Below, piece after piece: positions 44,044-52,527 of a DNA stretch of 64,000 nt (positions are counted from its first letter, which is position 1; the number at the start of each line of letters is the position of its first letter). The translations under genes were made by a program, and so were the position numbers. The stretch covers positions 1-64,000 of the forward strand of contig NZ_CAXMZT010000011.1 of assembly GCF_964199965.1 (NCBI RefSeq), in the 5' to 3' direction. The DNA is from JAFIFT01 sp020051095 (lineage in GTDB: Bacteria; Pseudomonadota; Gammaproteobacteria; Legionellales; Legionellaceae). Below the pieces are notes generated by a model. It was not told the DNA's origin and searched no databases. It saw only the letters and a program-made list of their open reading frames with translations.

Positions 44044-44661
44044 TTATATATTGGGGTTAAGTGTTTCTGCCGTTTGAGCGGGCTCTTCCGGTAAACAATA
44101 ATTTTTTATTCCAACAAAAGCATCACCTACCGTTGCTACCACTGATGTGGTGCTTTTAGTAGCTAACGTTGCTGTAAACAACGCCGGCATAAGAAGAACA
44201 TCCACCGCTGTTTCCAATAATGAGTTTGCTACCACTAAAGACCATTTGATTAGCGAGCCAATTAAACCTTTTGTTGCATTTTCCAAACTACTTCCCATGG
44301 CACTTAAAAAACCCTCATCAGAACCCGAGAATAGTCCACCAAACAATACTCTAAATGGTAAAGCAATTAACTTCGCCGCTAGAATTGCTAACCCTATCGC
44401 TGCATAACAACACACCGAGAGAACACCTAACACAAGATTAGGAATTGCCATTAGAAAAGAGGAAAAAAGATTCGTAAAATGCCCTGCAAATTCTGAAAAA
44501 GAATGATATCGGGTAAGAGGAGTTGCTATCGATTGCTGATAAGACGATTGATAGGGATCGAAAACCCCCATCACCTGGTCAATCACTTTATGCTTAATCA
44601 TATGTTCAAAATTATAATTCGCGTCTTGGCCAATGCTGGTAAAAAAGGTCTTAAGCGTCAT
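44044..44661 (-). CDS. Hypothetical membrane protein
   Basis: I do not recognise this 205-aa protein. It has two or three hydrophobic segments (FLMAIPNLVLGVLSVCCYAAIGLAILAAKLIAL as one long region, and LVVANSLLETAVDVLLMPALFTATLA). Ala/Thr-rich ends flank them. It stands first on the chromosome side of the tRNA. The N-terminal FFTSIGQDANYNFEHMIKH might be cytoplasmic. A secreted effector role cannot be judged from sequence. Confidence 0.6.
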   Translation of the reverse strand: MTLKTFFTSIGQDANYNFEHMIKHKVIDQVMGVFDPYQSSYQQSIATPLTRYHSFSEFAGHFTNLFSSFLMAIPNLVLGVLSVCCYAAIGLAILAAKLIALPFRVLFGGLFSGSDEGFLSAMGSSLENATKGLIGSLIKWSLVVANSLLETAVDVLLMPALFTATLATKSTTSVVATVGDAFVGIKNYCLPEEPAQTAETLNPNI

Positions 44662-44868
44662 AACAGGCTACTCTAAAAAAAGAGGGCATTATGTCAAAAT
44701 TATCATCATTTAGCAAGATGATTATCAATCATCCTATTAGAAAACCTAACGCTCGCTGTGGTTTCCATCTTATCAAATTAGCGGTTGGAACTCGCATTAT
44801 ACTGCGAGACTAGCGAACATCAGTCTATCCTTGTATACTCTTTCATTTTCGACTTTGAAATCGATCGA

Positions 44869-45780
44869 ATGAATGCGCTTGAAATCAGAAACCTTGTAAA
44901 AACTTACCAAAATGGCGTTCACGCCGTCAAAGGAATCAGTCTGTCTGTGAAGCAAGGCGATTTTTTTGCTCTTTTGGGTGCTAACGGGGCTGGGAAATCA
45001 ACGACCATTGGTGCTATTACGACGCTATTATATAAAACCTCCGGGCAAATATTAATTGAAGGGTATGATTTAGATAAACAAACCAGTGAAGCAAAAGCTT
45101 GTTTAGGACTGGTCCCACAAGAATTTAATATCAATATTTTTGAAACATGCGAACAAATTCTAATTAACCAGGCCGGATTTTATGGGATTTCGCGTAAGAT
45201 TGCCAAACAACGCGCCGATAAACTCCTCAAACAATTGGGTCTTTGGGAAAAGAGAAAAGAAATTGTTCGCCACTTATCCGGGGGCATGAAACGTCGATTG
45301 ATGATTGCCCGGGCTTTGATCCATGAACCCAAAGTATTAATCCTGGACGAACCAACGGCAGGTGTAGATATTGAGATTCGACGAAGTATGTGGGATTTCC
45401 TAACCTTTATCAACCAACAAGGCACCACCATTATTTTAACCACCCATTACCTAGAAGAAGCCGAGCAATTATGTAAAAACATCGCCATCATTCATCAAGG
45501 CGAGATTGTTGAAAATACAACGATGAAGAATTTATTACAAACGTTGCGATTTCAAACCTTTGTGTTTGATTTAGAACAACCGATTAACTTTCTCCCGGAC
45601 TTGAGCCCGTTCACTCTGAACACGATTGATAGTTGCACCTTTGAAATCCGCGTTGACCAGCAATACAATTTGAATGATGTTTTTCGTAAACTCGATTCAC
45701 TGGGGTTAGCGGTGAAATCGATGCGTAACAAATCAAACCGCTTAGAAGAACTGTTTTTGGATTTAATCAACCATGACTAA
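44869..45780 (+). CDS. ABC transporter ATP-binding protein (YadG-like)
   Basis: This protein of about 303 aa energises the permease encoded next. Walker A is LLGANGAGKSTTIGAIT, signature HLSGGMKRRLMIARAL, Walker B VLILDEPTAGVD. The C-terminal part is the extra domain of ABC-2 exporters. The ATG at 44869 (MNALEIRNL) is preferred over 44785, which adds 28 unusual residues. It overlaps the permease by 8 nt. Confidence 0.92.
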   Translation: MNALEIRNLVKTYQNGVHAVKGISLSVKQGDFFALLGANGAGKSTTIGAITTLLYKTSGQILIEGYDLDKQTSEAKACLGLVPQEFNINIFETCEQILINQAGFYGISRKIAKQRADKLLKQLGLWEKRKEIVRHLSGGMKRRLMIARALIHEPKVLILDEPTAGVDIEIRRSMWDFLTFINQQGTTIILTTHYLEEAEQLCKNIAIIHQGEIVENTTMKNLLQTLRFQTFVFDLEQPINFLPDLSPFTLNTIDSCTFEIRVDQQYNLNDVFRKLDSLGLAVKSMRNKSNRLEELFLDLINHD

Positions 45781-46546
45781 CAAAGCGACGCTCATTGCGT
45801 TATATACCATTGTTCGCCGAGAAATACGACGAATGTTTCGAATTGCTAGTCAAGTTTTCTTGCCCCCAGTCATTACAACCGCCTTATATTTTTTGATCTT
45901 TGGCACGCTCATTGGCCAACGTATTGGGCTGATTCATGGGGTCAGTTATCCTTTATTCATTGCTCCAGGTCTTATTTTAATGTCGGTCATCACCAATGCG
46001 TATGGCAATGTGTCCACCTCTCTATTTAGTGCACGTTTTCAAAAAAGTATCGAAGAAATGATTGTCAGTCCGATGCCGAATTATCTCCTATTGATTGGTT
46101 ATGTGACCGGTGGTGTGATTCGGGGTGTCATTGTTGGTATTCTTGTATTTATCGTTTCAGCTTTTTTTGTTGACGTTGATCTGCATCATCTCGGGTTCAC
46201 TTTTCTAATACTAATTGCCGTATCCGCACTTTTCTCATTAGCAGGTTTTACCAATGCCGTGGTTGCTCGCTCTTTTGATGATGTTGCCATCATACCCACA
46301 TTCTTGCTCACCCCATTAACTTATCTAGGTGGGGTGTTTTACGACGTGGATATGCTTCCGCCCTTCTGGCAAACGATATCGCACTTCAACCCGATTTTGT
46401 ACATGGTGAATTTATTTCGTTATGCGATGTTGGGGCTAACCTCCATCCCGGTATCGGAAGCCATCCTGGTTATCACCTTAACAATTGTGTTTCTCATCTT
46501 CCTGAATATGTATTTACTATACCGTGGCGTTGGATTACGTGATTAG
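45773..46546 (+). CDS. ABC-2 type permease (YadH-like)
   Basis: This 257-aa membrane protein has about six helices. The ABC-2 pattern is clear: VFLPPVITTALYFLIFG, SPMPNYLLLIGYVTGG, and FNPILYMVNLFRYAMLG near the end. It forms an exporter with the upstream ATPase. The substrate is unknown. It is convergent with htpX, 28 bp away. Confidence 0.92.
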   Translation: MTNKATLIALYTIVRREIRRMFRIASQVFLPPVITTALYFLIFGTLIGQRIGLIHGVSYPLFIAPGLILMSVITNAYGNVSTSLFSARFQKSIEEMIVSPMPNYLLLIGYVTGGVIRGVIVGILVFIVSAFFVDVDLHHLGFTFLILIAVSALFSLAGFTNAVVARSFDDVAIIPTFLLTPLTYLGGVFYDVDMLPPFWQTISHFNPILYMVNLFRYAMLGLTSIPVSEAILVITLTIVFLIFLNMYLLYRGVGLRD

Positions 46547-46574
46547 AAAGGCAGCATTGCAAACGACACTTAAT

Positions 46575-47600
46575 TTATTGCTTCTTACGAACAAATCCGA
46601 TGGCCGCCAATCGACTTTCAATGGAAGGGTGAGTAGAAAACGCACTCGTGATTGATTTAAAGGTATTAACTTTCGAAGGGTCATATAAATAAGATGCTTG
46701 GCGGACTTGCTCATGGGCCGTTTGACCATACTCTTGCTGATAAGCTTCTGCATTCGCTTCATGATCTTGAGATATTTTAAGCAGGGCGCGTGCCATCGGT
46801 TCGTTGTCTCGCATTAATTCAACACAACCAGCATCGGCCATGTATTCTCGCGTACGACTCAAAAATAACGCTAACAAGACGGTGATAATTGGCAACACAT
46901 AGCGCAAGATTAAAATAATGGCGAATAACCGATTATCGCCGCGCCTATCTCGCTTAAAAATAATCGTGTAAAAGAGTATATCTACCACCATCAACAAGAT
47001 ATTACTGAGAATAGCGACCATTAGCGTTAACTTGATATCATGGTGGCGAATGTGGCTTAACTCGTGGGCCATCACAGCGGATAATTCGGACCTGTCCAGT
47101 TTTTCCATGAGCCCGCGAGTAATCGCCACCATAGCGGATTTTTCACTATAGCCGCTGGCAAAGGCATTCATATAGTTTGCCTCAATGATGTAGACTTTTG
47201 GCATAAAGGGCATACCCGCAGCCACCTTCATTTCTTCAACGACGTTATAGAGCTGGCGTTCTTGAGTGGACTGCGCTGTTTCCGGTGTTATTTGCCTCGA
47301 TTGCGTGCCCAGTAACATCAATTTATCGTACATTGCAAACGTCACCATCAACGAAAGAGCCGCAATCGCAATTAAAAGTAACGTCGCATAGGGCGTGACC
47401 TTGAGCGTTAGCAGTGCAGCAAGACACTGTCCAAGAGAGGCTTGGGGATATTGTGACATCAATACCACGCAATCCACGACTAACCCAACAATGATATAGA
47501 TAAGAAAAAACGCCACAATCACTTGTTTTGTCTTTTTCTCATTCCTTTTTAGTTGAGCGCGCCAATCCCCCGTGGTGGCATGATAATCTGATAAGGCCAT
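46575..47600 (-). CDS. htpX: HtpX-like membrane metalloprotease
   Basis: This 341-aa M48 protease has membrane helices near residues 28-55, 70-90 and 185-235. The zinc box is SAVMAHELSHIRHHD, with the third ligand in YMADAGCVEL. The NYMNAFASGYSEKSAMVAITRGL stretch is typical of HtpX. It takes part in quality control of membrane proteins. It lies downstream of lemA, a common pairing, 7 bp from its stop. Confidence 0.92.
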   Translation of the reverse strand: MALSDYHATTGDWRAQLKRNEKKTKQVIVAFFLIYIIVGLVVDCVVLMSQYPQASLGQCLAALLTLKVTPYATLLLIAIAALSLMVTFAMYDKLMLLGTQSRQITPETAQSTQERQLYNVVEEMKVAAGMPFMPKVYIIEANYMNAFASGYSEKSAMVAITRGLMEKLDRSELSAVMAHELSHIRHHDIKLTLMVAILSNILLMVVDILFYTIIFKRDRRGDNRLFAIILILRYVLPIITVLLALFLSRTREYMADAGCVELMRDNEPMARALLKISQDHEANAEAYQQEYGQTAHEQVRQASYLYDPSKVNTFKSITSAFSTHPSIESRLAAIGFVRKKQ

Positions 47601-47607
47601 AGGTTAC

Positions 47608-48189
47608 CTAAAATTTGACCCGATAATCCTCAGCTTCTTGGACTTTTTCTTCCGTTAAGCTCCAATATTGAAATTCCTTATTCAATGCAGAAGAGAAAAT
47701 ATTGACAACCATGGTTTCAAAAAACGATTTCTTGGTGGCATTATAGCGCTCAATACTATCATTGTAGGCCTGTTTGGCATAAGAAAGCTTATTCTCTGTA
47801 TTAACAATTTCCTCTTGTAGCTGCAATGCATTTTGACTGGCTTTTAAATCAGGGTACTGCTCAAATACGAGATTAATATTAGAGGCAATTTTAGAAATTT
47901 CATTCTCTGCAGCGATTCGGTCTTTGTCATTTCCTTCCGCTTTAGCGGCTTGGGCTTTGTTTCGTAACTCGACCACATCTTTTAAGGTGGTTTTTTCATA
48001 ATCCATGTATTTTTTCACCGTTTCAATCAATGACTGAAACACTTTAAAACGGCGATCAAGCTGGATGTCTATCTGACGTTGATTATTATTCACCGCTTCT
48101 ATCATGGCGATTAACTTGTTATAGATACCTATCGCCCAAAGGAAGACCACCACAACGATTATCGCTAGCACGATAAGAAATGTTTTCAT
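47608..48189 (-). CDS. lemA: LemA family protein
   Basis: This 193-aa protein has an N-terminal membrane helix (FLIVLAIIVVVVFLWAIG) and a helical body with VNNNQRQIDIQLDRRFKVFQSLIETVKKYMDYE and FEQYPDLKASQNALQLQEEI, typical of LemA. The family often accompanies HtpX-type proteases; its biochemical role is not settled. It is the first gene of the lemA-htpX operon. Confidence 0.92.
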   Translation of the reverse strand: MKTFLIVLAIIVVVVFLWAIGIYNKLIAMIEAVNNNQRQIDIQLDRRFKVFQSLIETVKKYMDYEKTTLKDVVELRNKAQAAKAEGNDKDRIAAENEISKIASNINLVFEQYPDLKASQNALQLQEEIVNTENKLSYAKQAYNDSIERYNATKKSFFETMVVNIFSSALNKEFQYWSLTEEKVQEAEDYRVKF

Positions 48190-48424
48190 GGTTATTCTCT
48201 GATTAAGTTACCTGTTATTATTTATAGCATTCTTCTCGCATTTTTGCGATTAAAACTTTAAAGTCCATTCCGCTGTTTTTTCCTTAAGACAGTTTGCAAA
48301 TATTCGCCTATAATGATTATATTAGAGATTCTTTCATCCTAATAAAAAGAATTGACACTCGGCCTGGACTTACATTAATATTGGCCAAATATTTGACATA
48401 ATAATATGAAAAAAGGACCATTCC

Positions 48425-49339
48425 ATGCACGATCTCATGAAAGAATGGCAAAGCGAACATAAACATGAACTACAACCACCGGTGATCGCTTGGCCCACGC
48501 TATTACTCTTTTTCTTAGCACTTTCTATTTTTATCGGTTCTTTATATTGGTGTGTGACCGGTCATCTATCATTGTGGGCGGGTTTCTTTATCAACGCCAT
48601 CTGCCAGTTTATCATGTTTACGGTTTTGCATGATGCGTCTCATCGTTCATTGTCCCAAATCCCTTGGATAAACGAAAGCATCGGGACCCTTGCTACAATT
48701 ATATTAACGCCCATTGCTGGAATCAAAGTATTCCGTTTTATCCATATGCAACATCACCGATTCACTAATGCGGGTGTGGACCAGGACCCTGATCAATGGT
48801 CAGCAGTAGGTCCCAAATGGCTATTGGTTTTTAGGTGGATGTTTTTTGATATTCATTATGTTCATTGGTATTTAAGCCGTTGGCATGAACGCCCTAAGAG
48901 AGAACGTCTCGAATTGCTAATCATCTTACCAGGCGCAATTATATTGATGGTAACCCTGGCCCTGTTGGGTTATGGTTGGCAAATATTGTGGCTATGGCTG
49001 CTTTCAGGACGATTAGCAGCAACGTTACTCGTGGCCACATTTGATTATTTACCTCACGTACCTCATGATACAACAGCACAAGAAAATGAGTATCGTGCAA
49101 CCAATATCCGCCCGAATCAAAGCTGGCTAATGACGCCCTTACTATTAGGGCAAAATTATCACTTGATACACCATTTATATCCACGGCTACCATTTTATCA
49201 ATACATTTGGGTCTGGCATCACGCTGAGAAACAACTAAGAGCATCCGGCGCAAGGATATTAAACTGGCGAGGGCAAGATATCAGTGACAAGACAAATCAA
49301 ACCTCGTCAGGTGATACGACCGCCAAGGAAGCAAGCTAA
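48425..49339 (+). CDS. Fatty-acid desaturase family protein
   Basis: This 304-aa di-iron membrane enzyme has the three histidine boxes: HDASH, HMQHH and HLIHH. Hydrophobic pairs lie at residues 28-65 and 170-205. The group includes fatty-acid desaturases and carotene hydroxylases, and the substrate cannot be told from sequence. AAGGA precedes the ATG. Confidence 0.88.
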   Translation: MHDLMKEWQSEHKHELQPPVIAWPTLLLFFLALSIFIGSLYWCVTGHLSLWAGFFINAICQFIMFTVLHDASHRSLSQIPWINESIGTLATIILTPIAGIKVFRFIHMQHHRFTNAGVDQDPDQWSAVGPKWLLVFRWMFFDIHYVHWYLSRWHERPKRERLELLIILPGAIILMVTLALLGYGWQILWLWLLSGRLAATLLVATFDYLPHVPHDTTAQENEYRATNIRPNQSWLMTPLLLGQNYHLIHHLYPRLPFYQYIWVWHHAEKQLRASGARILNWRGQDISDKTNQTSSGDTTAKEAS

Positions 49340-49438
49340 CGCTTGCCCAACAAAAATTAGAAATTGGCTAAGTTTCGCTGACATTTTTTTCATTCGGGTT
49401 TATACTTTTTCATATTAAGATACGATTGGCCAAAGAAC

Positions 49439-49669
49439 ATGAAACAAAAATCAAGCAAAATTGTAGAGCAAGTCGCACCCTTCTTCATCCTTGGAATCAC
49501 CATTGCGTTTATGATCGCTTTATTAGTTTTTTTCTCCTATATATTGATCTGGGGCGTTATCATTGGTGCGATTTTAGCGTTAATTGCCTGGGTGAAACAA
49601 ACCTTCTTCCCGACTGAACAAACTAAAAAATCAAAGCAAGGTCGAATCATAGAACACGATGATAAATAG
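49439..49669 (+). CDS. Small membrane protein
   Basis: This 76-aa protein has two hydrophobic stretches (FILGITIAFMIALLVFFSYIL and GVIIGAILALIAWV) between basic ends. It is followed 2 bp later by mutM on the same strand, so the two are probably cotranscribed. I do not recognise a family. Confidence 0.65.
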   Translation: MKQKSSKIVEQVAPFFILGITIAFMIALLVFFSYILIWGVIIGAILALIAWVKQTFFPTEQTKKSKQGRIIEHDDK

Positions 49670-49671
49670 CG

Positions 49672-50490
49672 ATGCCTGAATTACCTGAAGTTGAAACCAC
49701 GTGCCGCGGATTATCGCCCTTACTACACCAGAAAACGATCCAAACAATCCATGTTTACCAGCCCAAACTAAGGCAGCCTGTTCCCGATAATTTAGCGAAT
49801 CTTTGCCGCAATCAAACCATTCAAGCAATTAACCGTCGCGGAAAATATATTATCTTAAGTCTCAAAGAAGCGGCTATTTTAATCCACCTTGGCATGACAG
49901 GCCATTTACGCGTGCTGCCTGAGCAACAAATTCGACAGAAGCATGACCATATCGATGTGGTTTTTACCAATAACCAAGTCCTTCGCTACCACGATCCTCG
50001 GCGGTTTGGTTGCTGGCAGTGGGTTGATGGACCATTGCATCAACACCCAAGCCTATCTCACTTGGGTATTGAGCCACTCGATGATGGATTTGATGGCCAA
50101 TATTTAATGAATGCTTGTCTGCATAAGAAGCAACCTATCAAATCCACTATCATGGATTGCCGTTTTGTTGTGGGAGTTGGTAATATTTATGCAACCGAAA
50201 GCTTATATCTAAGCCGCATCCATCCACTAGCCCCCGCGGGCAGTTTATCCAACATTCAGTATGAAGCCCTGGCAGAAAAAATCAAAGAAGTGCTCAACAA
50301 AGCCATCGAAGCAGGGGGGACAACATTGAAGGATTTTATCAATCCGGAAGGTAAACCCGGCTACTTTGCCCAATCTTTATTCGTTTATGGACGAAACCAT
50401 AAACCCTGCCCAACCTGCGGGGATATTATAAAATCAATCAAAATCAATGGTAGAAGCACAGCCTTTTGCCCAACTTGCCAATCCGCCTAA
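49672..50490 (+). CDS. mutM: Formamidopyrimidine-DNA glycosylase
   Basis: This 272-aa enzyme removes 8-oxoguanine and cuts the abasic site. The catalytic Pro2 and Glu3 open the protein (MPELPEVETT). Lys in HLGMTGHLRV and the H2TH region (FVVGVGNIYATESL) are present. The C-terminal zinc finger is CPTCGDIIKSIKINGRSTAF followed by CPTC. All key residues are intact. Confidence 0.97.
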   Translation: MPELPEVETTCRGLSPLLHQKTIQTIHVYQPKLRQPVPDNLANLCRNQTIQAINRRGKYIILSLKEAAILIHLGMTGHLRVLPEQQIRQKHDHIDVVFTNNQVLRYHDPRRFGCWQWVDGPLHQHPSLSHLGIEPLDDGFDGQYLMNACLHKKQPIKSTIMDCRFVVGVGNIYATESLYLSRIHPLAPAGSLSNIQYEALAEKIKEVLNKAIEAGGTTLKDFINPEGKPGYFAQSLFVYGRNHKPCPTCGDIIKSIKINGRSTAFCPTCQSA

Positions 50491-50548
50491 GCCTAGGATT
50501 TAACACTGAGCGTTCCTCAACTTTTTGGGATATTATCGATATTAAGTC

Positions 50549-50631
50549 GTTGCGAGCGTATGCCAAGCAATCCAGATCAATCTCATGATATCGATCTATG
50601 CTAAATTGCTTCACTTCGCTCGCAAAGACGG
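50549..50631. repeat. Dispersed palindromic repeat
   Basis: Long imperfect inverted repeat between mutM and the XRE gene. Arms include TTGCGAGCG/CGCTCGCAA and AAGCAAT/ATTGCTT around a GATC-rich centre. This type of element recurs in many genomes as an intergenic repeat. Here it might also act as a transcription barrier between convergent genes. Confidence 0.65.
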
Positions 50632-50660
50632 CAACTTTTCCCTATTGAAACGCTAAGGTT

Positions 50661-51134
50661 TTAACGGGCGAATTGTGTGACCGATGCAATGGCCAAATCA
50701 ATGATTTTCTTTGATTGGTCCTCATCTGCTTTGATTTGACTAATATCGTTAACTAATTCAACTAAAAAATGAGCAATTTCATCCGGTGATCGCCCAACGT
50801 GATATAAGGGGTGTGCACATTCAAATAGGTATTGGAGCAGATTTTTGCTAATAATAGCATTATCGTTGGAAAATCGTGTGTCCTTATCCGGATCACCAAA
50901 CAACAACCAACCAGGAGACACGTTGAGTGCATCGGCAATCGCCATCAACTTGGTTGGTTCGGGGATAGCCTCCCCTTTGAGGTATTTACGACAGATGACG
51001 GACGAATAACCGGTAATTTCAGCTAATTTATACACATCAACGCCAACGGTAGATCGATTAGACGTAAAACCAGCCGCGTTCATAGATTGAATTAAACGCT
51101 GAGCAAACTGTTTTGAAAGATCCACTTTCCCCAT
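50661..51134 (-). CDS. XRE-family transcriptional regulator
   Basis: This 157-aa protein has a helix-turn-helix near residues 20-60 (VDVYKLAEITGYSSVICRKYLKGEAIP) followed by ALNVSPGWLLFGDPDKD, typical of phage-repressor-like regulators. No S24 peptidase domain is present, so it is not self-cleaving. The ATG at 51134 is preferred over the GTG at 51137. The target is unknown. Confidence 0.8.
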   Translation of the reverse strand: MGKVDLSKQFAQRLIQSMNAAGFTSNRSTVGVDVYKLAEITGYSSVICRKYLKGEAIPEPTKLMAIADALNVSPGWLLFGDPDKDTRFSNDNAIISKNLLQYLFECAHPLYHVGRSPDEIAHFLVELVNDISQIKADEDQSKKIIDLAIASVTQFAR

Positions 51135-51281
51135 CACTGATTCAATCGACGATTGTTTTTGGTACCCAAGAGTTTAGCAAGTTAACCACCTAACATCAAT
51201 TAAGCCAATACGTCAAATGGCACGACTAACGCTTACTTTTTCGAAACCGGTGAATAAAGAACGTTCTATACCCGTGATCAT

Positions 51282-51638
51282 TCAGAATTGTTTTAATACT
51301 TCTGTTAGTTGATTAATAAAAGCTTCTAATCGATTGGCAAACTCATCGAGCTCGGGTCCGTACTTTTGACGATATTCCTCAATGTTCGTATCAGGCGATA
51401 AATTTGTTTTAATAACTTCGGTCACATCCTCCAAGCATTTATTCGATTCAAAGTATAAAACTTTGAATCGATCAACGAGCTTGGGATCGTATAAGTTAGG
51501 ATCCATGCTAGCTGAATTAATTTTGGAACCGACTTCCGCGCGAACCCCCTCGAGTTTTTGCATCACTTTGAAAAGTAAGTCATGGGTTTTGTTATCAACC
51601 GCATCAATCAGACGAACGGGTTCTTTTTCTTCTACCAT
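51282..51638 (-). CDS. Small acidic helical hypothetical protein
   Basis: I do not recognise this 118-aa protein. It is acidic and helix-rich (DAVDNKTHDLLFKVMQKLEGVRAEVG region, then YGPELDEFANRLEAFINQLTEVLKQF), with no signal or membrane segment. It may be a cytoplasmic coiled-coil or a small effector-like protein. Confidence 0.6.
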   Translation of the reverse strand: MVEEKEPVRLIDAVDNKTHDLLFKVMQKLEGVRAEVGSKINSASMDPNLYDPKLVDRFKVLYFESNKCLEDVTEVIKTNLSPDTNIEEYRQKYGPELDEFANRLEAFINQLTEVLKQF

Positions 51639-51834
51639 TTTTATTCCTATAGTAGATTATCGTTTACTTACTATTTAGTGTAACACGTAATCGTTACTTT
51701 GTGGGATTTGCTGGGACAACTTCAAATTATATGACCTTTTTTTCTATCGAATTTCAACAGATTTTCATCAATTATTTGTTTTAGAAAAGAACAGATAATG
51801 ATACAATTGCTTTTTTTGGGCACAGTGGGCTGCC

Positions 51835-52461
51835 ATGTTATTACATTATTTATTTGTCCTAGGTATTTGTGTAGAAGCGATTACTGGCGCAATTGCTGCT
51901 GGTCGTAAACGCATGGACTTTTTTGGCGTTATTATTATCGCCTGTATCACGGCCCTTGGGGGTGGAACTGTCCGCGACCTCTTGTTTGACACCCATCCAA
52001 TGACTTGGGTCGCCCACCCTGAATATTTACTCTATACCGCTTTATCCGCTTTGTTGACTATCTTTATTGCCCATTCCTTAGTGCGCATCATGAAGATGTT
52101 TCTCATTTTAGATGCGTTAGGTCTTTCTGCATTTGTCATCATAGGTACCCAAAAAACATTGGCGCATGGCTTTTCTCCAAGCGTTGCCGTTATTAGCGGC
52201 ATGTTAACGGGGATTAGCGGTGGCATGCTCCGGGATATTCTTTGTAATGATATTCCCTTAGTTTTACGCAAAGAACTCTATGCGATTATTGCTCTGTTTG
52301 GCGCCATCCTTTTCATTACCTTAGGCTATTTTCATATTCCACATGATATCAATGTCATTGTTACCCTGCTAGCCATATTTAGTATCCGACTTTTGGCTAT
52401 CTTTTTTCATATTGAAATGCCTAAGTTTGATTATGCATCCAGTATTAAACGTGGGCGATAG
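51835..52461 (+). CDS. TRIC-like cation channel (UPF0126)
   Basis: This 208-aa membrane protein has seven short helices in two repeats. The family signature GGGTVRDLLF appears once, and its pair is GGMLRDIL. Bacterial members are trimeric monovalent-cation channels of the TRIC type. A strong terminator follows. Confidence 0.9.
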   Translation: MLLHYLFVLGICVEAITGAIAAGRKRMDFFGVIIIACITALGGGTVRDLLFDTHPMTWVAHPEYLLYTALSALLTIFIAHSLVRIMKMFLILDALGLSAFVIIGTQKTLAHGFSPSVAVISGMLTGISGGMLRDILCNDIPLVLRKELYAIIALFGAILFITLGYFHIPHDINVIVTLLAIFSIRLLAIFFHIEMPKFDYASSIKRGR

Positions 52462-52472
52462 CAATTAATGCA

Positions 52473-52516
52473 TAAAAAAAAGCCCAAGGTTATCTAACAT
52501 ACCTTGGGCTTTTTTG
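52473..52516. terminator. Bidirectional terminator
   Basis: A-tract, stem AGCCCAAGGT/ACCTTGGGCT with a 10-nt loop, then T-tract. It sits between the convergent TRIC-like gene and the 601-aa gene and can stop transcription from both sides. Confidence 0.92.
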
Positions 52517-52527
52517 TCGGTGCGATA

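Noticed and set aside
44785..44868. Longer start for the ABC ATPase
   Set aside because: The extra 28 residues are not typical of the family; MNALEIRNL at 44869 fits the usual start.
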